Below are positions 34,832 through 43,579 of a DNA stretch of 64,000 nt, piece by piece. Origin of the DNA: Fulvivirga ulvae (GTDB lineage: Bacteria > Bacteroidota > Bacteroidia > Cytophagales > Cyclobacteriaceae); assembly GCF_021389975.1 (NCBI RefSeq), contig NZ_CP089981.1, positions 5,109,501 to 5,173,500 of the forward strand, in the 5' to 3' direction. Every line of letters begins with the position of its first letter. The first letter of the stretch is position 1. Below the pieces are notes generated by a model. The model was not told the origin of the DNA, did not search any database, and saw only the letters and a program-made list of their open reading frames with translations. A program made the translations under genes and the position numbers.

Positions 34832-35725
34832 TTATATAGCAGACAAACCTGCTTTCATCTGGTGCATAGCCTTGCTGATCTGTTCCTGTAAATCCTCAGA
34901 AGCCGAGATAAGTGGTAACCTTACAAAGTTATCGCATACACCAAACTCCTTGAGTACTTGTTTAATTCCTACAGGGTTGCTTTCGGAATACATGAGTGGG
35001 TTGATCTCTAGCAATTGGAAAGCAGCGGCAGATGCTTTTTTGTAGTCGTTAGCAAAAGCAGCGTCCTTTATTTCTTTAAAGATATCGGCAAATCCATTGG
35101 CCAGCACTGAAATAACACCAACTGCACCAATAGAATATAATGGCACTGTAAGCATATCATCTCCACTGATCAGCATAAAGTCTTCAGGTTTGTCCCTGCT
35201 GATTAACATAGCCTGCTCCAGATTGCCGGAGGCTTCTTTTACGCCAATGATATTTTTGTGCTTTGCAAGCCTCAAAGTAGTTGAGGCTGAGATGTTAGAG
35301 CCTGTTCTTCCCGGTACATTATAAAGTATTACCGGCACCGGAGATGCATTTGCAATAGCGATATAATGCTGATAGATGCCTTCCTGAGAGGGCTTGTTGT
35401 AGTAGGGGCTGACAGATAAAATTGCACTCACACCGTCAAGGTCTGTCGACTTGATGGTTTTGATGACTTCTTCTGTGTTATTTCCACCTATGCCATAAAC
35501 GACAGGTAGCTGATGCGGATTGTTTTGCTTGGTGTAGTTGAGTATCTCGGCCTTGTCCTTAGCAGAGATGGTGGCAGATTCTCCGGTTGTGCCTTGAACG
35601 ACATAATAATCGACGCCCTTTTCTGCTGTAAACTTTAGCAGGTTTGTCAGTCCGTCAAAGTCAATATTTCCCTGGCTGTCAAATGGTGTTACCAGTGCTA
35701 CACCTGTACCGTATAATTTATGCAT
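34832..35725 (-). CDS. dapA: 4-hydroxy-tetrahydrodipicolinate synthase
   Basis: Condenses pyruvate with aspartate semialdehyde in lysine and diaminopimelate synthesis. 297 residues from ATG 35725 (MHKLYGTGVALVTPFD); a TTG one codon upstream was not used. Landmarks: QGTTGESATIS, SPYYNKPSQEGIYQHY, the Tyr in VPGRTGSNIS, the Schiff-base Lys in NIIGVKEASGNL. Its ATG overlaps the TGA of the DUF6913 gene by one base, so the two are coupled. Confidence 0.95.
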   Translation of the reverse strand: MHKLYGTGVALVTPFDSQGNIDFDGLTNLLKFTAEKGVDYYVVQGTTGESATISAKDKAEILNYTKQNNPHQLPVVYGIGGNNTEEVIKTIKSTDLDGVSAILSVSPYYNKPSQEGIYQHYIAIANASPVPVILYNVPGRTGSNISASTTLRLAKHKNIIGVKEASGNLEQAMLISRDKPEDFMLISGDDMLTVPLYSIGAVGVISVLANGFADIFKEIKDAAFANDYKKASAAAFQLLEINPLMYSESNPVGIKQVLKEFGVCDNFVRLPLISASEDLQEQISKAMHQMKAGLSAI

Positions 35726-36240
35726 CAACTTAATATTTTAGTATACTTATACATTTCATCAGCCAGCTGTTGAATACTACTGCCGTTTTGGGTTTGTATC
35801 ATCAACTCACAGAGCTGATTGTTCACTTCATTGAATTTTCCGATCCTGCATTTAGCCTTGCTCATGGCCAAAATGTTTGTGATCAGCGGGTTGCTTTTCT
35901 GGTCCAGGTAAAAAAGATAGTCAAAAGGCTTTTCTATAAAAGTATGAACCTGATCTGCCGTGAAGTTTCCCCACATAGTTACATCCTTGTCGCTGAAAAA
36001 ATCAAAAAGGAATTCAAAGTTTTCCTTGCCTTTTGGGAGAAATGCCAATACCTGAACTTTCTTTCCGTCTTTTTCAAGCTGCCTAACCAATTGCTTGATT
36101 GTTTCATGCTTGGCGAGGTCATCTATAGTAAAAACAATACCAATGCTTTTCGCCAGCTCATAACTTACACTGCTACGGGCTATTTTACTCTTTTTAACCA
36201 GAGCTTTGGTTTTATATGAAAGTATCTTTTTGCTAAGCAT
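35725..36240 (-). CDS. DUF6913-type protein
   Basis: A 171-residue protein found in Bacteroidota between ligA and dapA. It starts with a basic segment (LSYKTKALVKKSKIARS), then a strand-rich part (SIGIVFTIDDLAKHETI, VQVLAFLPKGKENF, FDYLFYLDQKSNPLITNILA) that resembles the donor half of a GT-B fold without its catalytic parts. Function unknown; the fixed position with ligA and dapA is the best clue. It starts 6 bases after ligA. Confidence 0.78.
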   Translation of the reverse strand: MLSKKILSYKTKALVKKSKIARSSVSYELAKSIGIVFTIDDLAKHETIKQLVRQLEKDGKKVQVLAFLPKGKENFEFLFDFFSDKDVTMWGNFTADQVHTFIEKPFDYLFYLDQKSNPLITNILAMSKAKCRIGKFNEVNNQLCELMIQTQNGSSIQQLADEMYKYTKILS

Positions 36241-36246
36241 TGTATT

Positions 36247-38253
36247 CTATTTGAGCATAGCTTCAAAATCAGGCTCCGAAATTATCTTTACTCCCATTTT
36301 TTCTGCTTTATCCTTTTTAGCTGGCCCCATTTTGTCGCCAGCCAAAAGAAAGTCCAGTTTTCCTGATATGGCCGAGATTACTTTACCTCCGTTGTCCTGG
36401 ATGACCTTTTTGAGCTCATCACGGCTATACCTTTCAAACACGCCCGAAATTACGAAAGTTTTGCCATCTAAAATATTAGATACCTGGGTATTATCAGCTT
36501 CTTCCAATTCCATGCTAACGCCGGCAGCTTTAAGGCGCTCTATTTCCCTGACATTTTCCGTGTCTTTGAAAAAGTCCAGCACACTTGTGGCAATCCTTTC
36601 GCCTATTTCAGGAACATTGATGAGGTCATCGAAGCTTGCGCTGATGATGTTATCGATATTCTTAAAATGAGCGGCCAGTTTTTCTGCCACGGTTTTACCT
36701 ACGAAGCGAATGCCCAAAGCAAAAAGTACACTATCAAAATTAGTTGTTTTTGAAATTTCAATGCCTTTAAGTAAGTTATTGGTGCTGAGCTCTTTAAAAC
36801 CTTCCAGCTGATATACCTGTTCAAAAGTAAGGTCATACAGGTCGGCAGGGCTTTTGACAAAACCTTTTTCGAAAAGCATATGAATAGTACGCTCACCCAG
36901 TGAGTCTATGTCCATGGCTTTTCTTTGGATGAAGTGCTCTATCCTGCCTTTGATCTGTGGCGGGCACCCTTTGGTGTTGGGGCAGTAGTGTACGGCTTCT
37001 CCTTCTACACGCTCCAGCGCGGAACCGCATGCAGGGCAATGGCTGATATATTCTACGGGCTGTAATCCTGGTGTGCGGGCTGTAAGGTCTACACCGGTGA
37101 TTTTTGGTATAATTTCCCCTCCTTTCTCTACAAAAACCATATCACCAACCCGCAGGTCCAGGCGTTGGATCTCATTGGCGTTATGGAGTGAAGCCCTTTT
37201 AACGGTTGTGCCCGCAAGAAGTACAGGCTGTAGTTCTGCCACGGGAGTAATAGCTCCGGTACGGCCTACCTGGTAGGTAATGTCTTTTAGCCTTGTGGCG
37301 GCACTTTCTGACTTATATTTGTAAGCAATTGCCCAGCGAGGGCTTTTGGCCGTAAATCCCAGTCTTTCCTGTTGCGAGAAGCTGTTAATCTTGATTACGA
37401 TGCCATCGGTGATCAGTGGCAGTTTATTTCTTTCTTCTTCCCAATCCTTTATATATTTCAGTACTTCTTCGATGCTTGCACACTTTCTGAAGGTAGGGGA
37501 CACATTGAAACCCAGATCAATTAACTTTTGAATTGCTGCGGCGTGGGTATCCACACCGAGGTTTTCACCACTCATGGAGTAGAGGTAGCAATCGAGTTTT
37601 CTCTTGGCAACAGCAGCAGAGTCCTGCATTTTCAATGTGCCTGAAGTTGTATTCCGGGCATTGGCATAAGGCTCTTCTCCAACGCCCTCACGTTCTTTGT
37701 TCAGTTGCGTAAAGACCTTGTTGGGCATAAAAGCCTCTCCCCGGGTCTCAAACTCCTGAGGGTAATCACCTTTTAATCTGAGCGGAACAGACCGGATTGT
37801 CTTTACATTGTTGGTGATATCATCACCTCTTACGCCGTCTCCACGGGTAACACCTCTGACAAGCATGCCGTTTTCATAGGTAAGGCTAAGCGCAACGCCA
37901 TCAAATTTAAGCTCACAGAAGTACTCATATGACTCACCGTTCAGCCCTTTGGCCACGCGTCTGTCAAAATCCTCCAGCTCTTCTTTTGAATAAGTGTTGC
38001 TCAGGGACAGCATTGGAGTTTTGTGGTAAACCGTATCAAAGTTTTTAGTGATCGTACCACCTACCCGCTGGCTTGGTGAATCGGGATATTTGAACTCAGG
38101 GAATTTGTTTTCCAGCTCTATCAGTTTTTCCAGGAGCATATCAAACTCGTAATCTGATATTTCTGAGGTATCATTTAAATAATACTGTTCGTTGTAGTGG
38201 TCAATTTTTTTTGTGAGATCAGCTATCTCCCGTTGTGCTTCTTCCTTAGTCAT
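36247..38253 (-). CDS. ligA: NAD+-dependent DNA ligase
   Basis: Seals nicks in replication and repair. 668 residues from ATG 38253 (MTKEEAQREIADLTKKIDHY); an upstream ATG adds 11 unlikely residues. Domains in order: Ia (1-70, ends DYEFDMLLEKL), adenylation domain with active Lys in CELKFDGVALSLTYENG, OB fold (TAITPVAELQPV region), Cys4 zinc finger (CPACGSALE ... YCPNTKGC), four helix-hairpin-helix motifs, and a C-terminal BRCT (LDGKTFVISGVFERYSRDEL). First gene of the ligA-DUF6913-dapA run. Confidence 0.97.
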   Translation of the reverse strand: MTKEEAQREIADLTKKIDHYNEQYYLNDTSEISDYEFDMLLEKLIELENKFPEFKYPDSPSQRVGGTITKNFDTVYHKTPMLSLSNTYSKEELEDFDRRVAKGLNGESYEYFCELKFDGVALSLTYENGMLVRGVTRGDGVRGDDITNNVKTIRSVPLRLKGDYPQEFETRGEAFMPNKVFTQLNKEREGVGEEPYANARNTTSGTLKMQDSAAVAKRKLDCYLYSMSGENLGVDTHAAAIQKLIDLGFNVSPTFRKCASIEEVLKYIKDWEEERNKLPLITDGIVIKINSFSQQERLGFTAKSPRWAIAYKYKSESAATRLKDITYQVGRTGAITPVAELQPVLLAGTTVKRASLHNANEIQRLDLRVGDMVFVEKGGEIIPKITGVDLTARTPGLQPVEYISHCPACGSALERVEGEAVHYCPNTKGCPPQIKGRIEHFIQRKAMDIDSLGERTIHMLFEKGFVKSPADLYDLTFEQVYQLEGFKELSTNNLLKGIEISKTTNFDSVLFALGIRFVGKTVAEKLAAHFKNIDNIISASFDDLINVPEIGERIATSVLDFFKDTENVREIERLKAAGVSMELEEADNTQVSNILDGKTFVISGVFERYSRDELKKVIQDNGGKVISAISGKLDFLLAGDKMGPAKKDKAEKMGVKIISEPDFEAMLK

Positions 38254-38293
38254 GTCGTACTTGTAAATGCCCGTAAATCTAACCAAAGTCTGT

Positions 38294-38334
38294 AAAAAAA
38301 GGAAAGATGAATCTCATTCGAAATTCATCTTTCC
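38294..38334 (-). terminator. terminator between ligA promoter region and the M1 peptidase
   Basis: On the minus strand, GGAAAGATGAAT and ATTCATCTTTCC form a 12-bp stem with a 10-base loop followed by seven T. It lies upstream of ligA and downstream of the next minus-strand gene, so it ends transcription of the M1 peptidase gene. Confidence 0.85.
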
Positions 38335-38359
38335 TCATCATCCTGATATGCAGGTTTTA

Positions 38360-40240
38360 TTATTTTGTGGGATCTTCAAATGCTTTCATGGCACTTTTTA
38401 AATCCATACTATTGTTAGACCTGTCAATGTCAGCCATTCTGTCTGTAGGGTCTATCTCAATATTCTTTATTTTGGACGCGGCATTGTTGATCTTTAATGT
38501 GTAGGTAGGGTAGGTCCATGGCCACGCTTCCTTGTTCATGCGCTGAATTTGAGTGTTTTCCACCTCTTTTGCTCCTCTCATGATTCTTAAAGGAATATAA
38601 TAGATCTCTTTTGAGCCATCTTCATACTCTACATACAGGTCTACTGGCATCATCATCTCTCCGATACGTTCCAGGGTTACGTAAGTGGCATCACCATCAC
38701 CAACCACTGTTCTGATACCGTAATCGATTTGGTCAGTTGTGTAAACAAATTTTTCAAGGTACCAATCCAACTGTATTCCTGAAGTTTTTTCCATCACCCT
38801 TATAAAATCAATTGATGTGGGATGTTTGAACTTCCAGGTGTTAAAATAGTTTTTCATCCCCTTCATAAAGGTTTCATGACCAATAATATAGCTCAGCTGG
38901 TGCAGGAAAACAGCTCCTTTTGAGTAGGAGTTGATGCCGTACGACCTGTTGGTGTGGTATTGGTCTGCATGTGTGGTCAAAGGCTCCTCCTTGCCACTGC
39001 TGGCCATGAAGAAATAGCCTCTGTACGATCCTTCATGAGCGTTGCGGTCACTTTCAGGGTCGAACAAGTGTTTCATTATGACATCCGAAGCATAAGAGGT
39101 AAACCCTTCATCCATCCACGGGTACAGGCTTTCGTTGGTTGCCAGCACGCCCTGGTACCAACTGTGTACCATTTCATGTACAGATACGCCAATCAGGCTG
39201 TTTAAATTTCTGTTACCGGTGATAAGCGTAGCCATAGGGTACTCCATACCTCCGTCTCCACCCTGGATAAACGAATACTGGTCATATGGATATTTGCCGA
39301 AGTTCTCGCTCATAAACTGCATAGCTTTGACCATGAACTCAGGAAGCTTTTCCCAGTTCTCTTTATTTTCTTCGGTTTCCTGATAGATAAAATGCAGGGT
39401 AGGGCCGTTAGGCACCTGAGCTGTGGTATGTTTGTAATCAGGGTCTGCAGCCCATGCAAAGTCATGTACATTAGGTGCTTTGAAGTGCCAGGTAAGTGGT
39501 TTGTCAGCTTGTTTTACCTCAGCCCCTGCTTTTTGGTAGCCATGGCCAATTTTGTCGGGATTTTGCAGGTAACCTGTTCCGCCAACTGTGTATGAAGGAT
39601 CTATGGTGATCTTCACATCGAAATCGCCCCATACACCATGAAATTCTCTACCAACATAAGGGTTAGTATGCCACCCCAGGTAATCATATTCGCTCAATTT
39701 AGGGTACCATTGTGTCATGGAATAGGCTATTCCCTCGGCACTATTGCGGCCTGATCTTCTGATCTGCAAAGGTACCTGGGCTTCAAACTCCATTTCAAAA
39801 GTAGTTTTACTTCCGGGAAGGATAGGCTTATTTAACCTTACTTCCAGTATTGTACCCTCAACTTTATAAGTCACTGTTTTGCCATCCTGTTTCAATGATT
39901 TGATATGCTGGTAGCCAATTTCTTCATCCTTCAATTGGGATATGCGGCTTCCAACCCTGCTATCCGGGTCTTCGATATTTAATGAGCGTACATCCATCAT
40001 GCTTCCCGGCTGAAATGCATTGAAGTAGAGGTGGTAGTATGCTTTGTTCAGGGTGTCAGGAGAATTGTTATAGTAAACCAGTTTCTGCTTGCCATTGAAC
40101 CGGTGTGTTTTTACATCCATGTCTATTTCCATGGTGTATTCTGCTCTTTGCTGCCAGTACGACTGTGATTTTGGCTGAGCCATCCCCAGAACTGGGATCA
40201 GTAATAAGTAGCTTAAAATGAGTCTCTTATAAATATACAT
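38360..40240 (-). CDS. secreted M1-family metallopeptidase
   Basis: A 626-residue exported zinc aminopeptidase. Signal peptide 1-21 (LILSYLLLIPVLGMAQ). The N-terminal beta domain (about 25-250) is followed by the catalytic domain with zinc site VHEMVHSWYQGVLATNESLY (HExxH plus downstream Glu), the substrate loop GGDGGMEYPMATLI (a GxMEx variant), and SYGINSYSKGAVFLHQL. It lacks an obvious sorting domain. Preceded by a TTTG-N19-TATTTTGC promoter-like pattern on the minus strand, which falls one T short of consensus. Confidence 0.92.
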   Translation of the reverse strand: MYIYKRLILSYLLLIPVLGMAQPKSQSYWQQRAEYTMEIDMDVKTHRFNGKQKLVYYNNSPDTLNKAYYHLYFNAFQPGSMMDVRSLNIEDPDSRVGSRISQLKDEEIGYQHIKSLKQDGKTVTYKVEGTILEVRLNKPILPGSKTTFEMEFEAQVPLQIRRSGRNSAEGIAYSMTQWYPKLSEYDYLGWHTNPYVGREFHGVWGDFDVKITIDPSYTVGGTGYLQNPDKIGHGYQKAGAEVKQADKPLTWHFKAPNVHDFAWAADPDYKHTTAQVPNGPTLHFIYQETEENKENWEKLPEFMVKAMQFMSENFGKYPYDQYSFIQGGDGGMEYPMATLITGNRNLNSLIGVSVHEMVHSWYQGVLATNESLYPWMDEGFTSYASDVIMKHLFDPESDRNAHEGSYRGYFFMASSGKEEPLTTHADQYHTNRSYGINSYSKGAVFLHQLSYIIGHETFMKGMKNYFNTWKFKHPTSIDFIRVMEKTSGIQLDWYLEKFVYTTDQIDYGIRTVVGDGDATYVTLERIGEMMMPVDLYVEYEDGSKEIYYIPLRIMRGAKEVENTQIQRMNKEAWPWTYPTYTLKINNAASKIKNIEIDPTDRMADIDRSNNSMDLKSAMKAFEDPTK

Positions 40241-40327
40241 TAAGATTTACGTTTAAGTTTAATCGAATTTGGGGCAAAATATCAATTTAGATGTTATTAT
40301 CAAATTGTAATGTGAAGGACGGTAAAA

Positions 40328-40525
40328 TCACTCCATATCATTCAGGGTCTGATTCAGGTCATCTTCGGTGCTTTTTAGTTTGCTTTTACAATCCTTAATT
40401 AAAGTTGCCGCTCTTTTTACAAGTACTGAAAGTTCATCTATATCAGTTTCTCCTGATTCTATCTGGTGAATGATTTTTTCTATTTCTTCAAGTGAATCTC
40501 TATAACGGGTTTCTTTCTTAGCCAT
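40328..40525 (-). CDS. xseB: exodeoxyribonuclease VII small subunit
   Basis: A 65-residue helical protein (RYRDSLEEIEKIIHQIESGE, LVKRAATLIKDCKSKLKSTE) of the XseB family, which binds XseA and stabilises it. Its ATG lies inside the 3' end of xseA (8-base overlap). Confidence 0.9.
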   Translation of the reverse strand: MAKKETRYRDSLEEIEKIIHQIESGETDIDELSVLVKRAATLIKDCKSKLKSTEDDLNQTLNDME

Positions 40526-41759
40526 TTTTATCTATTTGGGTTTCTACGGTACTGATAATGATTTTTCTGGCACTCACTGTTTTCATTTTATCTCCGGGCT
40601 TTATCTCTGCTTCTGATAGGGCTTTGCCATTGACTGTGGTAAATGTATAGCCTCTTTTCAGAATGGTATCCGGATCTAGCAAGTTCAGGGACGTTTGTGC
40701 CAGGTTAAGTCTTTTCTGATGGTTTTGAAGCTGGTTTAGGGTATGGATTTTTAGTCTCTCATTTAAATGGTCAACACGATAGAGTCTTGCAGACAGTTTA
40801 TCCCTGGCACTAGCCTTGAGCTGATAACCGAGTGTGCTGAGTTGCTGTGTGTGTAAGTTAAGTGCATTATTGGTATAATGATATATACGGGCGAAGGCGT
40901 CATCCAGCTTTTCTTCAAATGCCCTTACACCACTGATCAGGAATTCTGCGACGGCAGTGGGTGTTTTCATCATGGTGTGGGCTACAAGGTCTGCAATGGT
41001 TTCATCCCTTTCATGCCCGATGCCTGTGATTACCGGTAGGGTAAACTGTGCAATGTGAGTGGCCAGGTCGTAATCGTCAAAACAGTCAAGGTCAATCTGG
41101 CTTCCTCCACCACGAATGATAATAAGTGCATCATATTCTTCCTGGGAGTTATGGATTTGCAGGATAGCGTTGATAATAGACTCACACGCCTTATCGCCCT
41201 GCATAATGGCTTTATACAATTTAACTTTGAACCGATAGCCATAACTATTTTTGGTAATCTGGTCCATAAAATCGCCAAAGCCTGCGGCAGTAGGAGAGCT
41301 GATAATGGCAATACGTTGGGGAACTACAGGAAGCTTATGGCTTTTGTTCATATCAAAAACACCATCTTCTACAAGTTGTTCTATGATCTTCTTTCTTCGC
41401 TGCGCCCGCTCGCCCAGGGTATAATTAGCATCAATATCCCTTACATTGGCACTCAGGCCGTAAAGCTCGTGAAACTGGACCGTAACGTTGCAGAGTATTT
41501 TCAACCCTGGCTGTAGTGCCTGCCCCGTAATGCCCTCAAACCAGGTAGACAGGTTTCTATACGTATAGGCCCAGATGGTGGCACGCATTTTGGCAATCAC
41601 CTTATCGTCAGCCTTTTCTACCAATTCCAGGTAGCAGTGTCCCGTTTGATTGGAACGCATTTCACCTATTTCTGCCACCACCCAATAAGAGGGCTCCAGA
41701 TTGGTGTCCAGCGCTTCTTTTACAAGTCTGTTGAGGTCAAATAGTGTTAGATGTTCCAT
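40518..41759 (-). CDS. xseA: exodeoxyribonuclease VII large subunit
   Basis: A 413-residue nuclease that degrades single-stranded DNA from both ends. OB-fold N terminus (YWVVAEIGEMRSNQTGHCYL), catalytic domain with IAIISSPTAAGFGDFMDQIT, IIIRGGGSQIDLDCFDD and ITGIGHERDETIADLVAH, and a C-terminal coiled coil. The palindromic repeat array lies just upstream. Confidence 0.95.
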   Translation of the reverse strand: MEHLTLFDLNRLVKEALDTNLEPSYWVVAEIGEMRSNQTGHCYLELVEKADDKVIAKMRATIWAYTYRNLSTWFEGITGQALQPGLKILCNVTVQFHELYGLSANVRDIDANYTLGERAQRRKKIIEQLVEDGVFDMNKSHKLPVVPQRIAIISSPTAAGFGDFMDQITKNSYGYRFKVKLYKAIMQGDKACESIINAILQIHNSQEEYDALIIIRGGGSQIDLDCFDDYDLATHIAQFTLPVITGIGHERDETIADLVAHTMMKTPTAVAEFLISGVRAFEEKLDDAFARIYHYTNNALNLHTQQLSTLGYQLKASARDKLSARLYRVDHLNERLKIHTLNQLQNHQKRLNLAQTSLNLLDPDTILKRGYTFTTVNGKALSEAEIKPGDKMKTVSARKIIISTVETQIDKNG

Positions 41760-41929
41760 GGTTCAGAGCATCAAAACTATCCAATATTTGGCAGTATACC
41801 GTGGTGATTGCGTTGAAAATTGGAATGCTGTAATGTATTGAAGTTTTCTACTCCGTCACAATTACTTTTAGGCTCGAAACCGTCCTTTTAGCCAAGCCTT
41901 GAGTTCCACACATCCTCTCCACTCCCGCA

Positions 41930-42028
41930 GTCATCCTGATGAAAGGAAGGATCTACCTAAGTTGGTTACTGCTGGCCGTTCAGCTTGTGCAGGCAACTGA
42001 GTTAGATACTTCGCAGGCTCAGTATGAC
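41930..42028. repeat. palindromic repeat array, unit 1
   Basis: 99 bases with imperfect inverted ends: GTCATCCTGA at the left and TCAGTATGAC at the right. Internal blocks: AAGGAAGGATCTACCTAAG and GAGTTAGATACTTCGCAGGC. It is the first of six units; the following spacer is of type A (contains TTTACTATGTTCGATCTTCA). Confidence 0.9.
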
Positions 42029-42125
42029 TAGGGGGAAAGACTTAAGTAGTGTTTACTTTTACTATGTTCGATCTTCAAAGCCACCACCTCGCAAACCTTC
42101 TGCACACTGCAAGTCCACCCCTGCA

Positions 42126-42224
42126 GTCATCCTGACGAAAGGAAGGATCTACCTAAGTAGGCTGTTGCTCTCTGTTCGGTTTGTGCAGGCAACTGAGTTA
42201 GATACTTCGCAGGCTCAGTATGAC
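42126..42224. repeat. palindromic repeat array, unit 2
   Basis: 99 bases; same ends and core as unit 1, with GACGAAAGGAAGGATC at the left. It starts 196 bases after unit 1, and the next spacer is again type A. Confidence 0.9.
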
Positions 42225-42321
42225 CAAGGGGAAAGATTTAAGAAGTGCTTACTTTTACTATGTTCGACCTTCAAAGCCACCACCTCGCAAACCTTCTGCA
42301 CACTGCAAGTCCACCCCTGCA

Positions 42322-42420
42322 GTCATCCTGACGAAAGGAAGGATCTACCTAAGTAGGCTGTTGCTCTCTGTTCGGTTTGTGCAGGCAACTGAGTTAGATA
42401 CTTCGCAGGCTCAGTATGAC
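42322..42420. repeat. palindromic repeat array, unit 3
   Basis: 99 bases, identical by eye to unit 2 over its whole length. The preceding type A spacer is also almost identical to the one before unit 2, showing a recent 196-base duplication. The next spacer is type B (contains TAGCATTTACATGTCCCACC). Confidence 0.9.
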
Positions 42421-42522
42421 TAGGGGGGAAAGACTTAAGTCGTGTTTACTTTTTAGCATTTACATGTCCCACCTTCAAAGCTACCAACTCACAAATCTTC
42501 ACCCTATAAGTCCACCCTTGCA

Positions 42523-42617
42523 GTCATCCTGACGGAAGGATCTACTTAAGTTGGTTGCCGCTTACTGTTCAGCTTGTGCAGGTAACTGAGTTAGATACTT
42601 CGCAGGCTCAGTATGAC
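42523..42617. repeat. palindromic repeat array, unit 4
   Basis: 95 bases; lacks four bases of the left arm (GACGGAAGGATC instead of GACGAAAGGAAGGATC). It is followed by a type A spacer. Confidence 0.9.
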
Positions 42618-42715
42618 TAGGGGGGAAAGACTTAAGTAGTGTTTACTTTTACTATGTTCGATCTTCAAAGCCTCCACCTCGCAAATCTTCTGTACCCTGC
42701 AAGTCCACCCCTGCA

Positions 42716-42814
42716 GTCATCCTGACGAAAGGAAGGATCTACCTAAGTAGGTTGCTGCTTACTGTTCAGCTTGTGCAGGTAACGGAGTTAGATACTTCGC
42801 AGGCTCAGTATGAC
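42716..42814. repeat. palindromic repeat array, unit 5
   Basis: 99 bases with full left arm and one change in the right part (AACGGAGTTAG). It is followed by a type B spacer. Confidence 0.9.
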
Positions 42815-42916
42815 TAAGGGGGAAAGACTTAAGTAGTGTTTACTTTTTAGCATTTACATGTCCCACCTTCAAAGCTACCAACTCACAAATCTTCACCCTG
42901 CAAGTCCACCCCTGCA

Positions 42917-43018
42917 GTCATCCTGACGAAAGGAAGGATCTACCTAAGTGTGTTGCTGCGTACGGTTCAGCTTATAGAGGCACCTGAGCTAGGTACTTTG
43001 TTGACTTAGCATAGATCA
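42917..43018. repeat. palindromic repeat array, unit 6 (decayed right arm)
   Basis: The left arm is intact (GTCATCCTGACGAAAGGAAG) but the right arm has decayed (GAGCTAGGTACTTTGTTGAC then TTAGCATAGATCAC). It ends two bases before the stop codon of the GIY-YIG gene. Confidence 0.75.
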
Positions 43019-43019
43019 C

Positions 43020-43307
43020 TTATATGGACTTATTCAGAAAATGCATATGAGGGTTAGTACTTCTGATAAGTGCTAATTTTTTAGTCCTGGTCCAGCCTTT
43101 TATTTCCTTTTCCCTTTCAATGGCCTGAATGGCAGTGTAGAAGGATTCATAATAAATCAGGTTATAGCAGAAATACCTGCCAGCGAAGGTCTCCGGTTTG
43201 CCACGGTTTTGGTAGTGTTCATACATTCGGGCATACAGATCATTGGTTATACCCGTGTATAAAACTGTTCTCTTGGGGTTGGTCGTAATGTAGGTAAAAT
43301 AGTTCAT
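43020..43307 (-). CDS. GIY-YIG single-domain nuclease
   Basis: A 95-residue protein with only a GIY-YIG (URI-like) domain: FTYITTNPKRTVLYTGITND has the two-strand Tyr motif in degenerate form (YIT ... YTG), R27 in LYARMYEHYQ is the catalytic Arg candidate, and E64 in IQAIEREKEIKGW is the metal Glu candidate. Such short proteins cut DNA structures or accompany repeats. The stop codon touches the decayed arm of the last array unit, which suggests that gene and repeat belong together. Confidence 0.88.
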   Translation of the reverse strand: MNYFTYITTNPKRTVLYTGITNDLYARMYEHYQNRGKPETFAGRYFCYNLIYYESFYTAIQAIEREKEIKGWTRTKKLALIRSTNPHMHFLNKSI

Positions 43308-43579
43308 ATAAGTGCATGAGGGGCAGTTTAGAAAAACAATAAATTTATTGTGGCACTAACTTTTCTGAGCAGTGTTTGACCGACACCTGTTAATTTAATA
43401 GCAATCAACAAAAGTAGTTGGCAAACTAGAAGGATAAATAGCAATGGACACGATTTGCTAATTTTTAGCTTGGTTCGGGAGCAAGTAATACATAAACCTG
43501 GCCATGGATTTCTATCACATAGCCAAGCATCTCACTCAGTATTCTTCCTGAGTAAGTAAAACCGGTAAGTTAACTGTAA
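43308..43579. other. spacer upstream of the GIY-YIG gene and downstream of the usp gene
   Basis: 272 bases with no gene, RNA or clear repeat; some A+T-rich parts. Promoter for the GIY-YIG gene would lie here but no TAnnTTTG was identified. Confidence 0.4.

Noticed and set aside
42024..42423. Plus-strand open frames across the palindrome array
   Set aside because: The frames are a by-product of the repeat sequence; the predicted peptides repeat the same text and have no start or domain support.
41930..43018. CRISPR-like array
   Set aside because: The units are 95-102 bases and palindromic, and the spacers are about 100 bases and repeated among themselves (types A and B). There are no cas genes.
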